Part shown: in pieces, positions 1 through 11,679 of the stretch
Position numbering within the stretch: position 1 is the stretch's first letter
How the letters are laid out: each line of letters begins with the position of its first letter
DNA from: Pelargonium nanum
Taxonomy: Eukaryota > Streptophyta > Magnoliopsida > Geraniales > Geraniaceae
Direction of reading: 5' to 3'
DNA: 44,695 nt
Assembly: GCA_036897485.1 (NCBI GenBank)
Contig: JAYMTF010000215.1
Span: 1 to 44,695, forward strand
Notes under the pieces: model-generated
Database searches by the model: none
The model's input: only the letters and a program-made list of their open reading frames with translations
What the model was told of the DNA's origin: nothing
Position numbers and translations under genes: made by a program

Positions 1-519
1 AGAAAGTATATAGGGGCAATCTGTCATGCATGAAAGTTAAAGGGATATATTTGTTTTAAGTTGATAGTACATGGAGGTGATATGTAATTAACCCTATATA
101 TTATGTGTATAATACTCATTATACCCACACAAAAGATAATACAAGTATAATGCACATTTTTAATGTTATTACACTTTCATTATACATAACAGGAGATGCC
201 CAAAAGACACCATCTCTACTCTCTTTTTTCCTATGTTACACATCACTAAAACATCACCACCTCCATATTGCTTTTCACCAACCAAATACAAAATGAAGAG
301 CCAAATCAATCACAACCATTAATCATAGGAACTACAAATCAATCAAAACTGTTGTAAGGTACCCTTACCTTAATTACTCTTGAATTTGAAGCCAAAAAAT
401 TCAACTCAAAATCTGGCCAGCTGAGCTCCAAGATGTTGGAGGTCTTTGAAAGGATCTTGATTGATTAACTCTTCACAACTAATTTAATTTAAAGCTACAT
501 ATTACAATCAAAGCAACAA
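1..519. other. AT-rich intergenic flank
   Basis: No gene can be supported here. The stretch is AT-rich, and its only longer open frame (105-296) has low-complexity His/Thr-rich composition with no family resemblance. No transposon ends were recognised. Confidence 0.5.
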
Positions 520-591
520 TCCGTTGTAGTCTAGTTGGTTAGGATACTCGGCTCTCACCCGAGAGACCCGGGTTCAAGTCCCGGCAACGGA
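520..591 (+). tRNA. tRNA-Glu (anticodon CTC)
   Basis: This 72-nt sequence folds as a complete cloverleaf. The acceptor arms TCCGTTG and CAACGGA pair fully. The anticodon stem CTCGG/CCGAG closes the loop CTCTCAC, which gives anticodon CTC (glutamate, codon GAG). The T-arm GACCCGGGTTCAAGTCCCGG contains a perfect B box and the D-arm an A box. There is no intron and no encoded CCA, as expected for a plant nuclear tRNA gene. A run of seven T follows directly. It reads as an intact, probably active gene rather than an organelle insert or SINE, because all stems pair and no A-tail or target duplication is visible. Confidence 0.97.
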
Positions 592-592
592 A

Positions 593-599
593 TTTTTTT
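593..599 (+). terminator. RNA polymerase III terminator
   Basis: Seven consecutive T residues begin two bases after the tRNA-Glu discriminator end. This is the normal Pol III termination signal. Confidence 0.85.
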
Positions 600-858
600 A
601 ATTATAATAGACTTTTTTTTTGGATAAAAATTATAATAATCAAAATATAATAATACATGCACTGCAAGAACCATTTTATAGGAGTTTCAAATTCTTATTT
701 TTCTTGTATACCAGAAAGTTACAAACCACAAACTAGCTGATAATACATGACACACCTAAGGACTTAAACAAAGCTTTAACCACTCACTCTACCAAAGAAA
801 GATTAGATGCATTAAAAGTTCCAAAAGCAAGTACTTTTATTATGATCTACCTCTCTTC

Positions 859-2682
859 CTATACTGAAGATGGAGCAAGAGAACTCTTTGAAATCACATC
901 GAACGATATTCCATTCTCTTGGAGCCGTTCCTTTAGGTCCGTCGGGCCAAATACAATCCCGGGAGGCAGTACTCCTCCCTTCGGTAGGTTATCCCGTTCC
1001 TTCAGCACCACAAGAGCACACTGAAGTAGAATTATTGGGGTCGTCAAGTACCCAATTTCAGGTCCCGCTACTCGAGTCACTATTTCCATATCAGGTTTCA
1101 TGTTTCCTTGCGAAACAAGGCTGCTGTCGCTATAACCATGCCCGACAAACCACATGTTAAACGAAGCGCTTCTCACCTCTTCCTCAGAAGGACCTTTCTT
1201 CCTGAACCATCCGAGGCTGAAAATGGAGGGAAATTTCAAGAGAAGCCACCTCCCAAATGCACTTCTGCCCAAGATTCCGATGAATATCCCAACCGTCATG
1301 TACCTAAAGATCCCCAGAGGAGATTTAGCGCATATCTTCACCCCGAAGTGAGCGGGCTTTACAGTTGACCAGAAGGCCTCCCTGCTCTTGATGTGGTCAA
1401 CACTCTCATTACGCCCATGGAGACCATGGGGGTTATCAGTCAGAGTTGCAAGTGTTCTTCGAACAACTATAGAATCCGCTGAAGGAAGCTTTACAGCCCA
1501 ACGACCAATCTTCTTCTGATGCTCTATGATTGCTCCTTTTGGGGGCGGGGGACCAGGAATCTGCAATTACATTACAAACTCTAGAATCAACATAAATGGC
1601 AAGAGCAAGGCAAGATAAAAAAGTTGTACTAAGGCGGTAAAGTTCCTATATTTTGCCTAGTATGCATATGAAAACAGAAGTTATCATTAGGAAATCTTGA
1701 AATTAGACACTCAGCTTAGCCACAACACGAGTATGCCAAGTCCAAATTATGACATTCTAATGACCTAAATCTAGAAAATTTTAACATTGGTGAAGTGAGA
1801 TTAATGGAAAAAAGCATGCACAAATTAGGACCATCTTCAATTTAGCATCAAAGTATACAAGTTTCAATGAATTTATGATATGAGAGGTGGGCACATCCCT
1901 ATAAACCACATGAATTGAATTGAATTGAATTGAATATGATTTAAGCACATACATGAACAATCCATCTTTCTTATCAGAACTGAATCAGCAAATTCAGGAG
2001 TATAGTAATTGAGAGGTGTTACCATTGGCCTAGCTCTTCTGGGTCTGGCTCGTCTCAGCTCCTGCAACTTCTCCACATTGGCCACACCCAAAACCGCCGA
2101 CTCGAACGTCCCAAAATTCCCCACAATCCTCTTCTCCGACTCCAAGCTCAAATACGCCTCCACCCGGTTCGGCGCCGCCGGCCCCACCCACTGCCTGGAA
2201 TTGAACATCAGCCCCATCTCCGCCGGAACCGAATCGAACCCACACGCCGAAATCACCAGCGACCCAGTCTCCGCCGCCCTGTCGTGGTACTCGGCCTCCA
2301 TCCTCTCCATGAACTCCGGCTCCCCGCAAATGTCCAAGTAGTCGCAGCCCGTCTCGACGCAGGCGGCGACCACCGGGTCGCCGTGGAGGCGGAAGGGGCC
2401 GACGCAGTTGAGGATGAGCTTGGTCTGGGCGCAGAGGCGGCGGAGCGATGATGGATTGGAGGTGTCGGCGGTGAGGATGGGGACGGGCGGCGGCGGGACG
2501 GGATGGGCGGCCCATTGGAGGGTCTGGGTCAGCTTGTTTGGGTTGCGGCCGGCGAGGGCTATGGTTCGGAGAGCGGAGCTGTTGAGGAATTTGAGGGCCT
2601 CCCGGACAACGTACTTGCCGGTGAAGCCGGAGGCTCCGAGGATGATGAGGTCGTAGTCGGCGTTGGGTTGATTTTCTTCCAT
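859..2682 (-). CDS. Saccharopine dehydrogenase-like oxidoreductase
   Basis: Two exons: 2682-2023 (220 codons) and 1560-859 (233 codons plus stop), giving 453 aa. The splice is phase 0: ATG|GTAACA donor, TTGCAG|ATTCCT acceptor. Without splicing, the first exon would read on into a short tail lacking the conserved second half. The N-terminus carries a Rossmann dinucleotide-binding loop, GASGFTG (residues 16-22), followed by LNCVGPF and CDYLDICGEPEFMERM, typical of the SCCPDH/At5g39410 family. A hydrophobic stretch (IFRYMTVGIFIGILG) lies in the C-terminal half, as in animal SCCPDH, which is membrane or lipid-droplet associated. The length matches the family. The Arabidopsis homologue is called 'probable mitochondrial', but no clear presequence is visible. 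It is not the lysine-degrading LKR/SDH enzyme, and its substrate is unknown. Exon 1 is strikingly GC-rich compared with exon 2. Confidence 0.93.
1912..1934. repeat. (GAATT)n microsatellite
   Basis: Nearly five perfect units of GAATT lie inside the single intron (1561-2022) of the oxidoreductase gene. Nothing else was recognised in this 462-bp intron. Confidence 0.85.
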
Positions 2683-5070
2683 GTTTGTGCTGTGTGAATA
2701 GAAAGTAGAAAGTTGGAAGATTGGAGGATGGGGTTTTATGGAAGAGTAGACAATTAATTACAGGAGTGCCATTAATTTATGATGTGAAAAATTGGGAGGG
2801 AGGTGGGTTGATGATGGAGCAGAGCAGGAAGACTGGAAGAGGCAGTTGCGGTGCGATTGAGGTGTGACCAAGGAAGTACACACCTCACTCCCATGTGTGC
2901 ATGTGCACCTAGTTTTTTTTTTTTTTTTTTTTTTTTGAAGTCATGTAAAACTCACGGCACATGAGTGTTGATAAATCCACACATAATCACGTTCAAAATA
3001 TATTAAATATGATGTTACTCGAAAAATTACAAGTCATCTAAGGGAGGAAGACACGACACGTATTATCCAAATGTTATGTCGTCCTATCTTGCGGTCTTAA
3101 AACACGCTCTGCAGACTTATTTTCAAATGGAGGTTTCAAGATGAAAACTCTTATCAAACAAGAGTTCATCTGATTATCAAAATATAAGTCTTCTAGAAGA
3201 GAAGCTTCCCGTCAAGAAGCATATGAGGCGGAATGATGTTGCCCCTGCCTTCTCCATCTTCCTCTTGGGTTGAAGAGGTTCGTCCCTCCTCTTTTTCAAA
3301 GCAAACAAAACTAATTTGAAGATGGGTCTACTCAAGAAACCTATCAGGTCTTACGGTCTCCGTGCCGGGCGGTGAGTGTGAGATCCGTTGGAGAAATTTT
3401 GGGCTTGAATGATTAAATCACCTTTTTTTTTTGGAGGGGCACCCTCTTCAATAAGGGAGCCGAGACCCCATTCTCGGACGTCATATTTCTCTTCCCAAAT
3501 TTGTGGCGAGAGGCCCCGTCCCTCCCGAAGTGTCATTTCTTTCTCTCCCATTTTCTACTTCTTTTCATGCACGTGACAAAAGACATGTTATTTATAACTT
3601 CTAAGGTTGACCTCATTTTCACGCCCGATTGATATTACGGTTCTCCCGCCTATCAAGTGTCCATCTCGCGAAGCCTACACAATTAAGAGAACACAACTCA
3701 AAATCAATAAACAAGCAAGTGTGTACAAAATGTTTAAAAGGTATGAAAAAAGTAAAATACTTCTTGATTTCTCCTCACTCTCGAGTAGGGGCATGAACAT
3801 GGTCTTGGGAGGTACTCTTCACGTTAAGTGCAATTATGGAAGTGTATGCGGTAAACCATCTTGGATGTCAAAATGGGAACACCTACTTAAAGTTCCAAAC
3901 ACTACCAATTTACAAAGAATTTGAAATATGTTGTGAGGTGTATTGTGTGGAAAGATGTGAAAAATGAATTTTCTCCCCAAGAGCTCCAAGTATTTAATAT
4001 TTATACTTACAAACCTTAGCTGATGTCGTAGTGCGGGGTGATAGGTTGTTGTTCATAGTGGGTATGTGGTGAGCTCTTGGTTCGCCTTTGGGAAGTATCC
4101 TTCTCGAGCGTCTAGCCATGTTTTGGGACATTCTTGGTCTAGTAAAGGGTAACTTGAGTTTATAAGAGATCCTACCACGTTGGCGTGACATCTCAACAAC
4201 TTGATTGGTAGAGGCAACGGAACCTCAACATCTTTTTTTGGTATGAGGGGCATGCAGACGAGTGAAAGAGCATCATAATTATAGCCATATGCGAAGTTCA
4301 AGTTTCCTTGTGTTTGTTCTCGACATTGCAACGAGTTTTGGTGTTACGACGTTCAGAGAGATCCAAGCTTACAAGCGTTTAACACTCAACATGCCTTAAC
4401 TTCTTCGCGTCGTGGTGAGCTTTTGACACTGCAGTGCTTCGCGAGGTCCATGTTTCATTACGCCTATTCTAGGCGTTGTGGCATGGTATGAGGCCATGAC
4501 ATTATGCGAGTATTGATATCCTCTGAGGTTAGTTCATAGTTCCTCTTGCTTGGTCTGATGACTCGTTGATTAGGAAAAGTTTGTCTTCAGGGGCCCCTTT
4601 GACCGTTTACCCCTGAAGGCGTTCTCTATTTGTACATATGTTGGCTTTTTATTGACCGAATTCACTTACAAAAAATTGGTAGCATCACCTCATATTAGTG
4701 AAGAATTTGAGAAAATGAGAAGTCTACCTTGGTTTTCAAGCTCTTAAAATTTAGGGTTGATTGCATAAATGAACGAGGTAGAGCATAAGAGATGAAATTT
4801 GGAACACGTTGACCATCTTGAACTTGAGTTATACATGAGATGAAGCTTCCCCGATCACTAAACTACGTCCCTTTCCAGTATGTAAATGTTACACTCTCAA
4901 GTAAGAACAAATCTTTGTTTAATTATCCATTGAGGATTGACACAATGTCCTCTAAGGACAAACAACACTGAAGGGATATCAGAAACTAAGCATGTACATC
5001 ACAAATGAAAATGCCATCTGGCTTGGAACTTCCATCCTCCTCTCAAATCAATGCCTCTAAATGTCTTCCC
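2683..5070. other. Intergenic, probable old transposon debris
   Basis: This 2.4-kb stretch separates the 5' end of the oxidoreductase gene from the 3' end of the DUF863 gene, both on the minus strand. About the first 150 bp should hold the oxidoreductase promoter. A 24-T run sits at 2913-2936. From about 3000 to 4700 the base composition is more even and holds short open frames of up to 105 codons (e.g. 3607-3924, 4053-4331) with no recognisable domain. A TATA-like segment near 3990-4005 is followed by transcribed-looking sequence, reminiscent of an LTR. I could not find paired LTRs, a primer-binding site or any pol motif. Confidence 0.35.
2913..2936 (-). repeat. 24-T homopolymer (poly-A on minus strand)
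   Basis: A pure T24 run. Read on the minus strand it is a poly-A tract and could be the tail of a minus-strand retroposon extending to its right. No target-site duplication was found, so origin by slippage is equally possible. Confidence 0.6.
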
Positions 5071-8000
5071 TTATGTTACGGGAATGCGAGGATTGCTGAT
5101 AGCATTTGGATATCTGGTCCGTGGCAGACGCCTTGTCCTCTTTCCCCAGCTCATCAGGCTTTTGTCCTCGAGCCCTGGTGCATTACATTTCGGTTCCTGC
5201 ATCTTGGTCGGGCTAGGTGAAGTTTCAGTAGGAGAGGTAAAGGATCCACCCGAGTTCTTCCTTCCCCTTCCCCGACCACTCTTAGCAGCATTCCTCCTTG
5301 ATAAACTAGACTGCCAAGTTCCGCCGGTTGCTCCAATCATCCCTTCAATTATCTGCAGATCCTCAACAACTTCATACCTTGATAGAGAAACAAGACCGGG
5401 CAATATGTCTCTTTGGAAGTCTTTCCGCTGCCTTCCTCTCCTTGCCTGTCCTCTCCTAGGCCGTTTTGTCAACACCTTTTCGCTGTTGTCTTCTAGTTCT
5501 TGAGGCTGAGGCTCAAAGCTGCATTCATCTACCTTTGTCTCTTTCAAACTCAATGTCATCAGCTCAAAGTAATCCATCCCGTCAGGATTGTGCTCTTGGC
5601 GACAGTAACCACCCGTCAACACTGAAACAGACTCAAGCTCATTCTCCACATAATCACTCTTGTATGAAGAAATTATCTCTGCAAACCAAATGAGGGGATT
5701 GCACCGAGAAGCTTCTGGTATGTTACAAGTGTCGTTCTCTTCAAGATTATGCACACGAGACGTTGACATGGCAACTAAAGCATCAGCTGCATCTCTTACA
5801 CGCCCTTCATGAGGATTCCTAGCATCATCCTTTTGCGGGGTAAAAGGTCCACTCGGTATGCTTTCTAGAGATTCATCTTCATGAGTTACACCTATTTTTG
5901 CTCCAACCACAGCCACCTCCAAATCTATCTCAGCAGAAATATTCACATCGATTTTTGGAGAAGAGGGTTTTAACTGAGCTTCTTCTACATCTTCAGTTAC
6001 ACATAAATTTAAGTCAATGTGATATCTAAAATCCGCATTAGGATTCACCAATCCTTTGTCCAAAACTTGACCCTCTACCTTACGATGGTCCCTAGATTTT
6101 GGACAGAGAAAATCATGAGAAATATCAGTCCCAAATAACTCAACTTTGACAGAGTTGCCACGATCAATTGGAGAGAGAAGATGATTAGGCTTTGCAGTGG
6201 AGCTAGGAGTTGACAGATCCTTGGATACATGAGGCTTGTAAAAGAAGGGAAGGCCATGAACCTTACTAATATTTGAGCAGTCACCTACTTTGTTTCTTCC
6301 AACCGCACAAGCATTGTCATGTGTTGCAGATGAGAGATCCTGAGTCAGGCCTCGAGAGAGACTATTTCTCAAACCAGTTCCATTAGCAAACTGACCCAAC
6401 CGGTTTTGCAAGGAATCCATATTAGAAAGATCACAATCTTCCTTTTCTTTAGAAGCTTTTCCATTATGTAGCAGCATTTCTCTAAGCCAAGATAATCCTC
6501 CTTGTGGGCTCTCATGCCTCCTTTGCATATCATTAAGAACAGATTCCTGCTGGGATAGTACTTTATTTCGATATTTGTTGAAAGGTACCACATTTGCCTT
6601 TACATCACTTATCGGCTTTGCATCCTTCGAACATTCTAAACCCCTAATGTAATTCATGTGACACTTTTTTGCAAATGGTTCACGAGCTGAAACACTGTCA
6701 TTGATGCCATTTGTGCAGTCAAAGCTGATAGGTGACCGGCGACAAACCTGTGATTCATTAGATGCTGCCAACTGAGAATCAAGGTAAAGACCATTCTGAA
6801 AGGGTAGTTCGGCTTTTACAGTTGGAATTGGTTTTGAATCACACAGCAAATCCCCAGAAAACTCATGGCTCCTCATCAATATTTTGGGGTTAACATTTGA
6901 ATGTGCTGAGGTATTGGAACAATGATGTCCTTCAACAACTAACTGGCTCAAGGCACTTGGTAGCCTTCTCTGAGATGAAGCAAAGAAAGGCTCGGAGTTG
7001 GTAAAATCTGATTGAGGGACTGAGTGTAAACCAACAGATCCAAATGACGTACATCTATTTTCAGGACATGAACTTCCACATAAGCTCTTTTTATCATGTA
7101 AAGCTTGGCCTGTTAAATAGAGGAGATAAATCAAATCAAACCATCACTTTTGTACTGAAAAATCTTGCAACACAGTAAATAATAAGCTATTTTCTTCTTC
7201 TATACTCAGTAGTCAGTACAAAAGACTTAACATATCAGTAGGTTCGAACAAAAGCAGAAGTGATTGCTCGCGCTTCTCTCTGCACTGGAAAGATAGAAGC
7301 AACCACCTTGAATGTTTTCTTAATCCAAGATAAGTTCACCAACAGTTCCCCTCAAGAAAGCTTTTAGTCACTATTTTGAAGATCTAAAATCAGCCTGTTT
7401 AGAAAATATTTAGTTCAAATATTATATTTTTTATTGTATGAAAATGAAATATATTCTACTTCAGATTTAGAATTCTGAAAAGTGTTTTCCAATCATTTTG
7501 CAGCTTTAGTTCCGACTTCTCATGCACCAAACATTTTTTTCTGCAGTCCAAAAATACAAATGACTATACTGCACATACATTATCTCTTTCTTCTCAATAA
7601 GCATAAGGATCTGTTTCCAACTTCATTCTATATACCATTTTTTTTCTTTTCTTTTACACTTCTATCAATATACAGTCTTGGTGGGATGGAGAACCAGCTA
7701 GTCATTTATTCTTTTGACATAAATAGCAAGCAGAACCAAATGAAAATTTAACAGATTCACAATTGAAACAGAGAAAATATTGTAAACAATACTGTTTAAA
7801 AAAGACCCTTACCAGCTTCTGTTGTAAAAGACAAACTCTCCTTTTTCCTGTCATTCTGTAAATGAAGATTGATAATTCCATCATCTCTTCCTCTAAAAGA
7901 ATTAGGCAATTCCTTGCCCATATAGTCGAATGCAGAATGCAAATTTCCAGATAGGTTCCACCTTTGTTTTTCCTCTTTGGAACACACAAGCATACTCGGT

Positions 8001-9035
8001 AGTGGAATAGGAATATCAAGAGAAGCTGAAGTAGATACCTTTTCAAATTGGTTAGGTTCATTCAAATCTGCCAAACAAGGAGTTCTCCTTAAATATGAAT
8101 TGGAGTATGAAGCATCACCACGACAATCAGATTTCACACTTCTTCCAAAAGACAAACTTACATCTCTCCTGCATGTGACCATGTCATTCTGGCTACAGGA
8201 ATGACTTTCCACTCTTGAAACCCCTGAAACTCCTAGATCTTTCTCTTCACTACCTATGTATTCATCAGCTGGAAGCTCGAGGTCAATAAATAGTTTCTGA
8301 GGTTTCTGGCATTTTGATTCCAACAATTCACAGTCCTTCAAAGACTCTCCATTCAGGAAGTAATCACGGCTAGATTGCATTATCTTTCCTTTTACATCAA
8401 GATGAGATTGGTTGCTATCAGTGCCTGATTTAGACAGTCTACCACAATAGGAAGCTGCCAAAGGCAAACTGGAGGCATGCCACCTCTTTTTGTCATCGGA
8501 AGGAGTAGAGGAAGAAGGTAGTATGGATTGTGATATTCTTGCAGGCGCTGATTGTTTGTGCGGTTCTCTGCTTTTGATTTCATTCATCAAGTTTGTCTGT
8601 TTCTTGTAAATACGGTGCAGTTCATGAAGCTGGATCAACAGATTACATACAAATAATACCACGTCAGATCACTACATTGAGCACTCATGCAATGGCCAAG
8701 GTAAGAGCTTGTTTATCGCAGTAATATCCAAAAATAATATATCTGAAAAGGCAGCAAACAGAACTTCAATGTGCAAATAATTAGGCTGACAATATACTTA
8801 CTTGATGCCTGAATATAGATTCATGCTTCAATATAGTTTGCCGCAGTTTCTCCATGTCATACCCAAAAGATTCATCGGAGGCTGGCCTTGTTGAGAATAA
8901 GTTATGATACTGTCCATTTTTTAAGGTTTTGCTCTCGTGATATAGAGGCCAGACACCTCCACTAGCATCATCATTTAGATCCCTCAAGGAATGATATCCT
9001 GGTAAATGCATCTTAGATTGCACTTTAGTTCCCAT
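5071..9035 (-). CDS. DUF863 family protein, probably nuclear
   Basis: Three coding exons: 9035-8802 (78 codons), 8629-7813 (817 nt) and 7109-5071 (2039 nt), giving 1029 aa. The joins are HQ|LHELHRIY (CAA|GTAAGT to CAG|CTTCAT) and A-G|GQALHD (GCTG|GTAAGG to AACAG|GCCAAG), both in frame. The start MGTKVQSKMHLPGYHSLRDL is the conserved plant DUF863 N-terminus. Residues 60-95 form a predicted helix (KLRQTILKHESIFRHQ, then LHELHRIYKKQTNLMNEIK). A long Ser-rich low-complexity middle follows. The conserved C-terminus reads RDAADALVAMS, PLIWFAEI, GMDYFELMTLSLKETK and a basic KRPRRGQARRGRQRKDFQ patch, then LPGLVSLSRYEVVEDLQ. A second basic patch (SGRGRGRK) suggests nuclear localisation. Molecular function is unknown. 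The Arabidopsis homologues are around 900 aa (At1g69360 type). Confidence 0.93.
7110..7812 (-). other. Intron 2 of the DUF863 gene
   Basis: A 703-bp AT-rich intron with canonical borders. A T-rich block is visible around 7630-7660 on the plus strand. I saw no internal exon that would improve the protein and no mobile element. Confidence 0.6.
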
Positions 9036-10487
9036 TCCTACAATAGCACAATGGGTAGTATTATACTGGGAGTTAGAAAACAATAATTCAGTATAGTGTT
9101 ACAACAGAGCAAAACAGCCCCATTATGAGTTTCGGCTGGTATTCAGCCGAACCACTGAAAAACAAATTCCTAGAAACTAAGTATAATAGTGCGCTGATCA
9201 AATCCCCAAAGGGACCATTCAAACACGACAAACTGGTCAGAATGTCCTATAGCAAACCAGCAATTTAAGGAAACTGAAACTGAGAGGGAAAGTATCATTA
9301 TCATCCTTCAAATAGGATTAAAGTTGCTCAATACCACTCAAGATATGTGTCGACTTGACAAAGGTTGATCATTGATATTGTTTGAGCTTATTAAAGAGTG
9401 AACTTTACTGTTACAGGTACCGGTACAGGTACAATATCCTTGGTAAAGTGATCTCCTGAAAGTTTCCAAGTTCAACCATACCTGTCAAGAAGCATATTTC
9501 ATCTAAATATAACTTGCGAACCATAAATCAAAGACACGTTCGGCTGCCATATATGCTTCCCACTTCCACGAAAGAGATAGAGATCAATATACAAGATCAA
9601 ATCATAGTTACAAGCAATTGCTCCGGACTAGCAATATTTGAGACTTTTTGACGGCCTAGTAAATTTTTCAGAATAAAACCTGTTGTGAATAATCAAGGCT
9701 GCTTACTAAAATAGAAGGAGCCATCTAGCAACAAAAAAAAGACACAATTCAAAACAAAATAGTACTTGGAACTGTAAATTAGTATCCAAATTACCCTAAT
9801 TTAAACCACAAAGCATTATAAACCAGAGCTTGAAGGCCATGTAGAGATTAAACCCAGCTGGATAATTATACTTCAAACCAGATGAATGAGCAAAGAATTA
9901 AGAAAAAGAAAATCCCATCAAATGCTCATAACAAAAGAAGCCCATGATCAATGGAGCTAAAACTGACTTAACTACTGAGATAATAAATATTTTATTTTAT
10001 TTATAAAAAAAACAGAGGTATATGCATAAAATCACATTCCCAAATCAAAACTTCATATAAGAAAGAATGAGCAATTAACATCAACTGCCAAAAAAGAGAA
10101 AATTTTACCAGATGCCCACATCCTCCTCTACCCTTCTCAAAGCATTCTCAAAGAGTCTTCAAATTCTCCAGAAACTGATAGCAACCTAGAAATCCATTAT
10201 CTCCATGACAACATCCACAGTGACAGAAGCAAGAGCAGCAAAGAAGCACACTAGAACAACAACAACCCAAGAAACCCATGCCCCAGAATAGAATGAAAAA
10301 CAGCTCCTCTTCTTCTCAGAGACAAAACAACAAACACCTGGTGGGTGTCCCAGTGCAGCACCACCCATTGCAGCCTCTCCTAGATCATCTTCTCAGAAAG
10401 AAACTCAGATTTGCTGAGACCCAGAAAAGAAACAAGAAAATTCAGAGATCCCACCACAATTGATCACAAACCCAGATAGTTAAAAAA

Positions 10488-10541
10488 AAGAAGAAGAAGA
10501 AGAAGAAGAAGAAGAAGAAGAAGAAGAAGAAGAAGAAGAAG
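10488..10541 (-). repeat. (CTT)18 microsatellite in 5' leader
   Basis: About 18 uninterrupted units (AAG on the plus strand, CTT on the minus strand) lie in the inferred leader of the DUF863 transcript. In one upstream frame it would be read as a serine run. Confidence 0.95.
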
Positions 10542-10580
10542 AGCACACACCTCCATGAATCACCATCATGAGTTCATGAC

Positions 10581-10604
10581 CCTCTCTCTCTCTCTCTCTC
10601 TCTC
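10581..10604 (-). repeat. (GA)12 microsatellite near the transcription start
   Basis: About 12 CT units on the plus strand, or GA on the coding strand, sit just upstream of the CTT run. GA/CT runs are common at plant core promoters and bind BPC-type GAGA factors. That role is inference here. Confidence 0.9.
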
Positions 10605-11483
10605 CAACCACAAGAACAGTGACTTGAAATTTGTCAACTTGTGGTCTGGTATGTGCTTTGGTTCAATCATTTCCTTGGGTTTGATTTTTAATAAACAAGA
10701 GTATTTTCAAGGTGTTATTTTTTGATAAAAAAAAAAGAGAAAAGAAATAAAATAAAATATAGATTCTCTCCACCTTCCATGCTTTTTGGGTACACATATT
10801 TATGTTTTTATTAGAGAGAGTACTTTTTAAGAAAATGTAGACAGACACCTGGTTTTAACTGAAGCAACAACTCAACAACAGTTTCTAAAACTGGCTTTAC
10901 CTTTACCCATTTTCTTTTCTCCTTCATGGGACTGTCACGCACACGCGCGTATCTACCGCTTTCACTAATATTCCCATCTCTGCACCAAATCTCTTGTGTT
11001 AGTTTTCCACGCGCCTTTGAGGAGCGTGGATCGGTGTTTTCTGTTTTTTATTTATTTATAAAATTGTGGGAAAAAGTGATGGGGACAGCAATGGCATGAG
11101 ATAGATATATATGGAGATGAGGGTTTCACTGTATGGAGCGATTTACGCAAAGCGATGGGATTTGGTTTGTTTGGTTGTTTTCTCAACTGACAAAATAGAT
11201 TTTAGTATTCTTGGCTGTTAATATTGTGGATAATAAGTTTTTCGATTTGACTTCATTTTATTAGAGGGGATTAGGGGAACACTTAGTTGGATTTGACGGA
11301 ATGTCTTGATTTGATACGGTTTTTAAAAATATTTGAACTATATTGACCCGATTGGATAACTTTTAGATTAAATTGACTCGATTGATAGTTTAAGGACTAA
11401 ATCGTACGTTTGGATAATTCAGGACTAAATTGAACATTTTGCCTAATTTAATTATAGATTACATTTTAAAAAATTTGGATCAA

Positions 11484-11679
11484 TTTTTTAGCATAGAGTT
11501 TTTCTTTGTTCGTAAGCTTGCGAATCAGGTGGCTCACAAGCTTGCTCGGTCGTCCGATTCAATGACAAGCTCAGTTGGTTGGATTGGGCATGTAGCTCCA
11601 AGTATATATCTCTAATGTATTAGCTCAGGATGCTTCATTTTCTTAATACAAAGCAGGTTTTGTCCACCAAAAAAAAAAC
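11484..11679 (+). mobile_element. LINE 3' tail (RNase H-like end plus A-tail), 5'-truncated
   Basis: The frame ending at 11615 reads FFFVRKLANQVAHKLARSS, a close match to the last helix of the RNase H-like (RVT_3) domain found at the end of plant LINE polyproteins, where 'FVRR-AN-VAH-LAR' is the signature. A stop, a short untranslated tail with TTCTTAATACAAA, and a 10-A tract at about 11670-11679 follow. These are the expected order and spacing for a LINE 3' end. Sequence upstream of about 11484 shows no reverse transcriptase, so the copy is a strongly 5'-truncated, dead insertion. No convincing target-site duplication was found. Confidence 0.7.

Larger units (their letters stand above)
9037..10620 (-). 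promoter_or_regulatory. Spliced 5' leader of the DUF863 gene
   Basis: The coding exon begins two bases before its ATG at a clean acceptor (TTGTAG|GAATGGG, exon from 9037), so the leader is split by an intron. The best donor is CATCTG|GTAAAATT, putting the leader exon from about 10109 to about 10600 and the leader intron at 9038-10108 (1.07 kb). Another possible donor or mini-exon edge (ACAG|GTATGG) lies near 9480. The leader exon is pyrimidine-rich on the minus strand, as is common near plant transcription starts. It contains a (CTT)n and a (GA)n microsatellite and several upstream ATGs, including a complete 60-codon frame (10368-10186). The transcription start is inferred only. Confidence 0.5.

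Noticed and set aside
870..1368. Several plus-strand frames opposite oxidoreductase exon 2
   Set aside because: Antisense shadows of a well-supported coding exon, with no family resemblance.
2030..2515. 161-codon Pro/Gly/Arg-rich frame on the minus strand
   Set aside because: It overlaps the oxidoreductase exon 1 on the same strand in another frame and exists only because that exon is GC-rich. Its sequence is low-complexity.
3607..3924. 105-codon plus-strand frame
   Set aside because: No recognisable domain, and composition like surrounding non-coding sequence. It may be part of transposon debris but cannot be called a gene.
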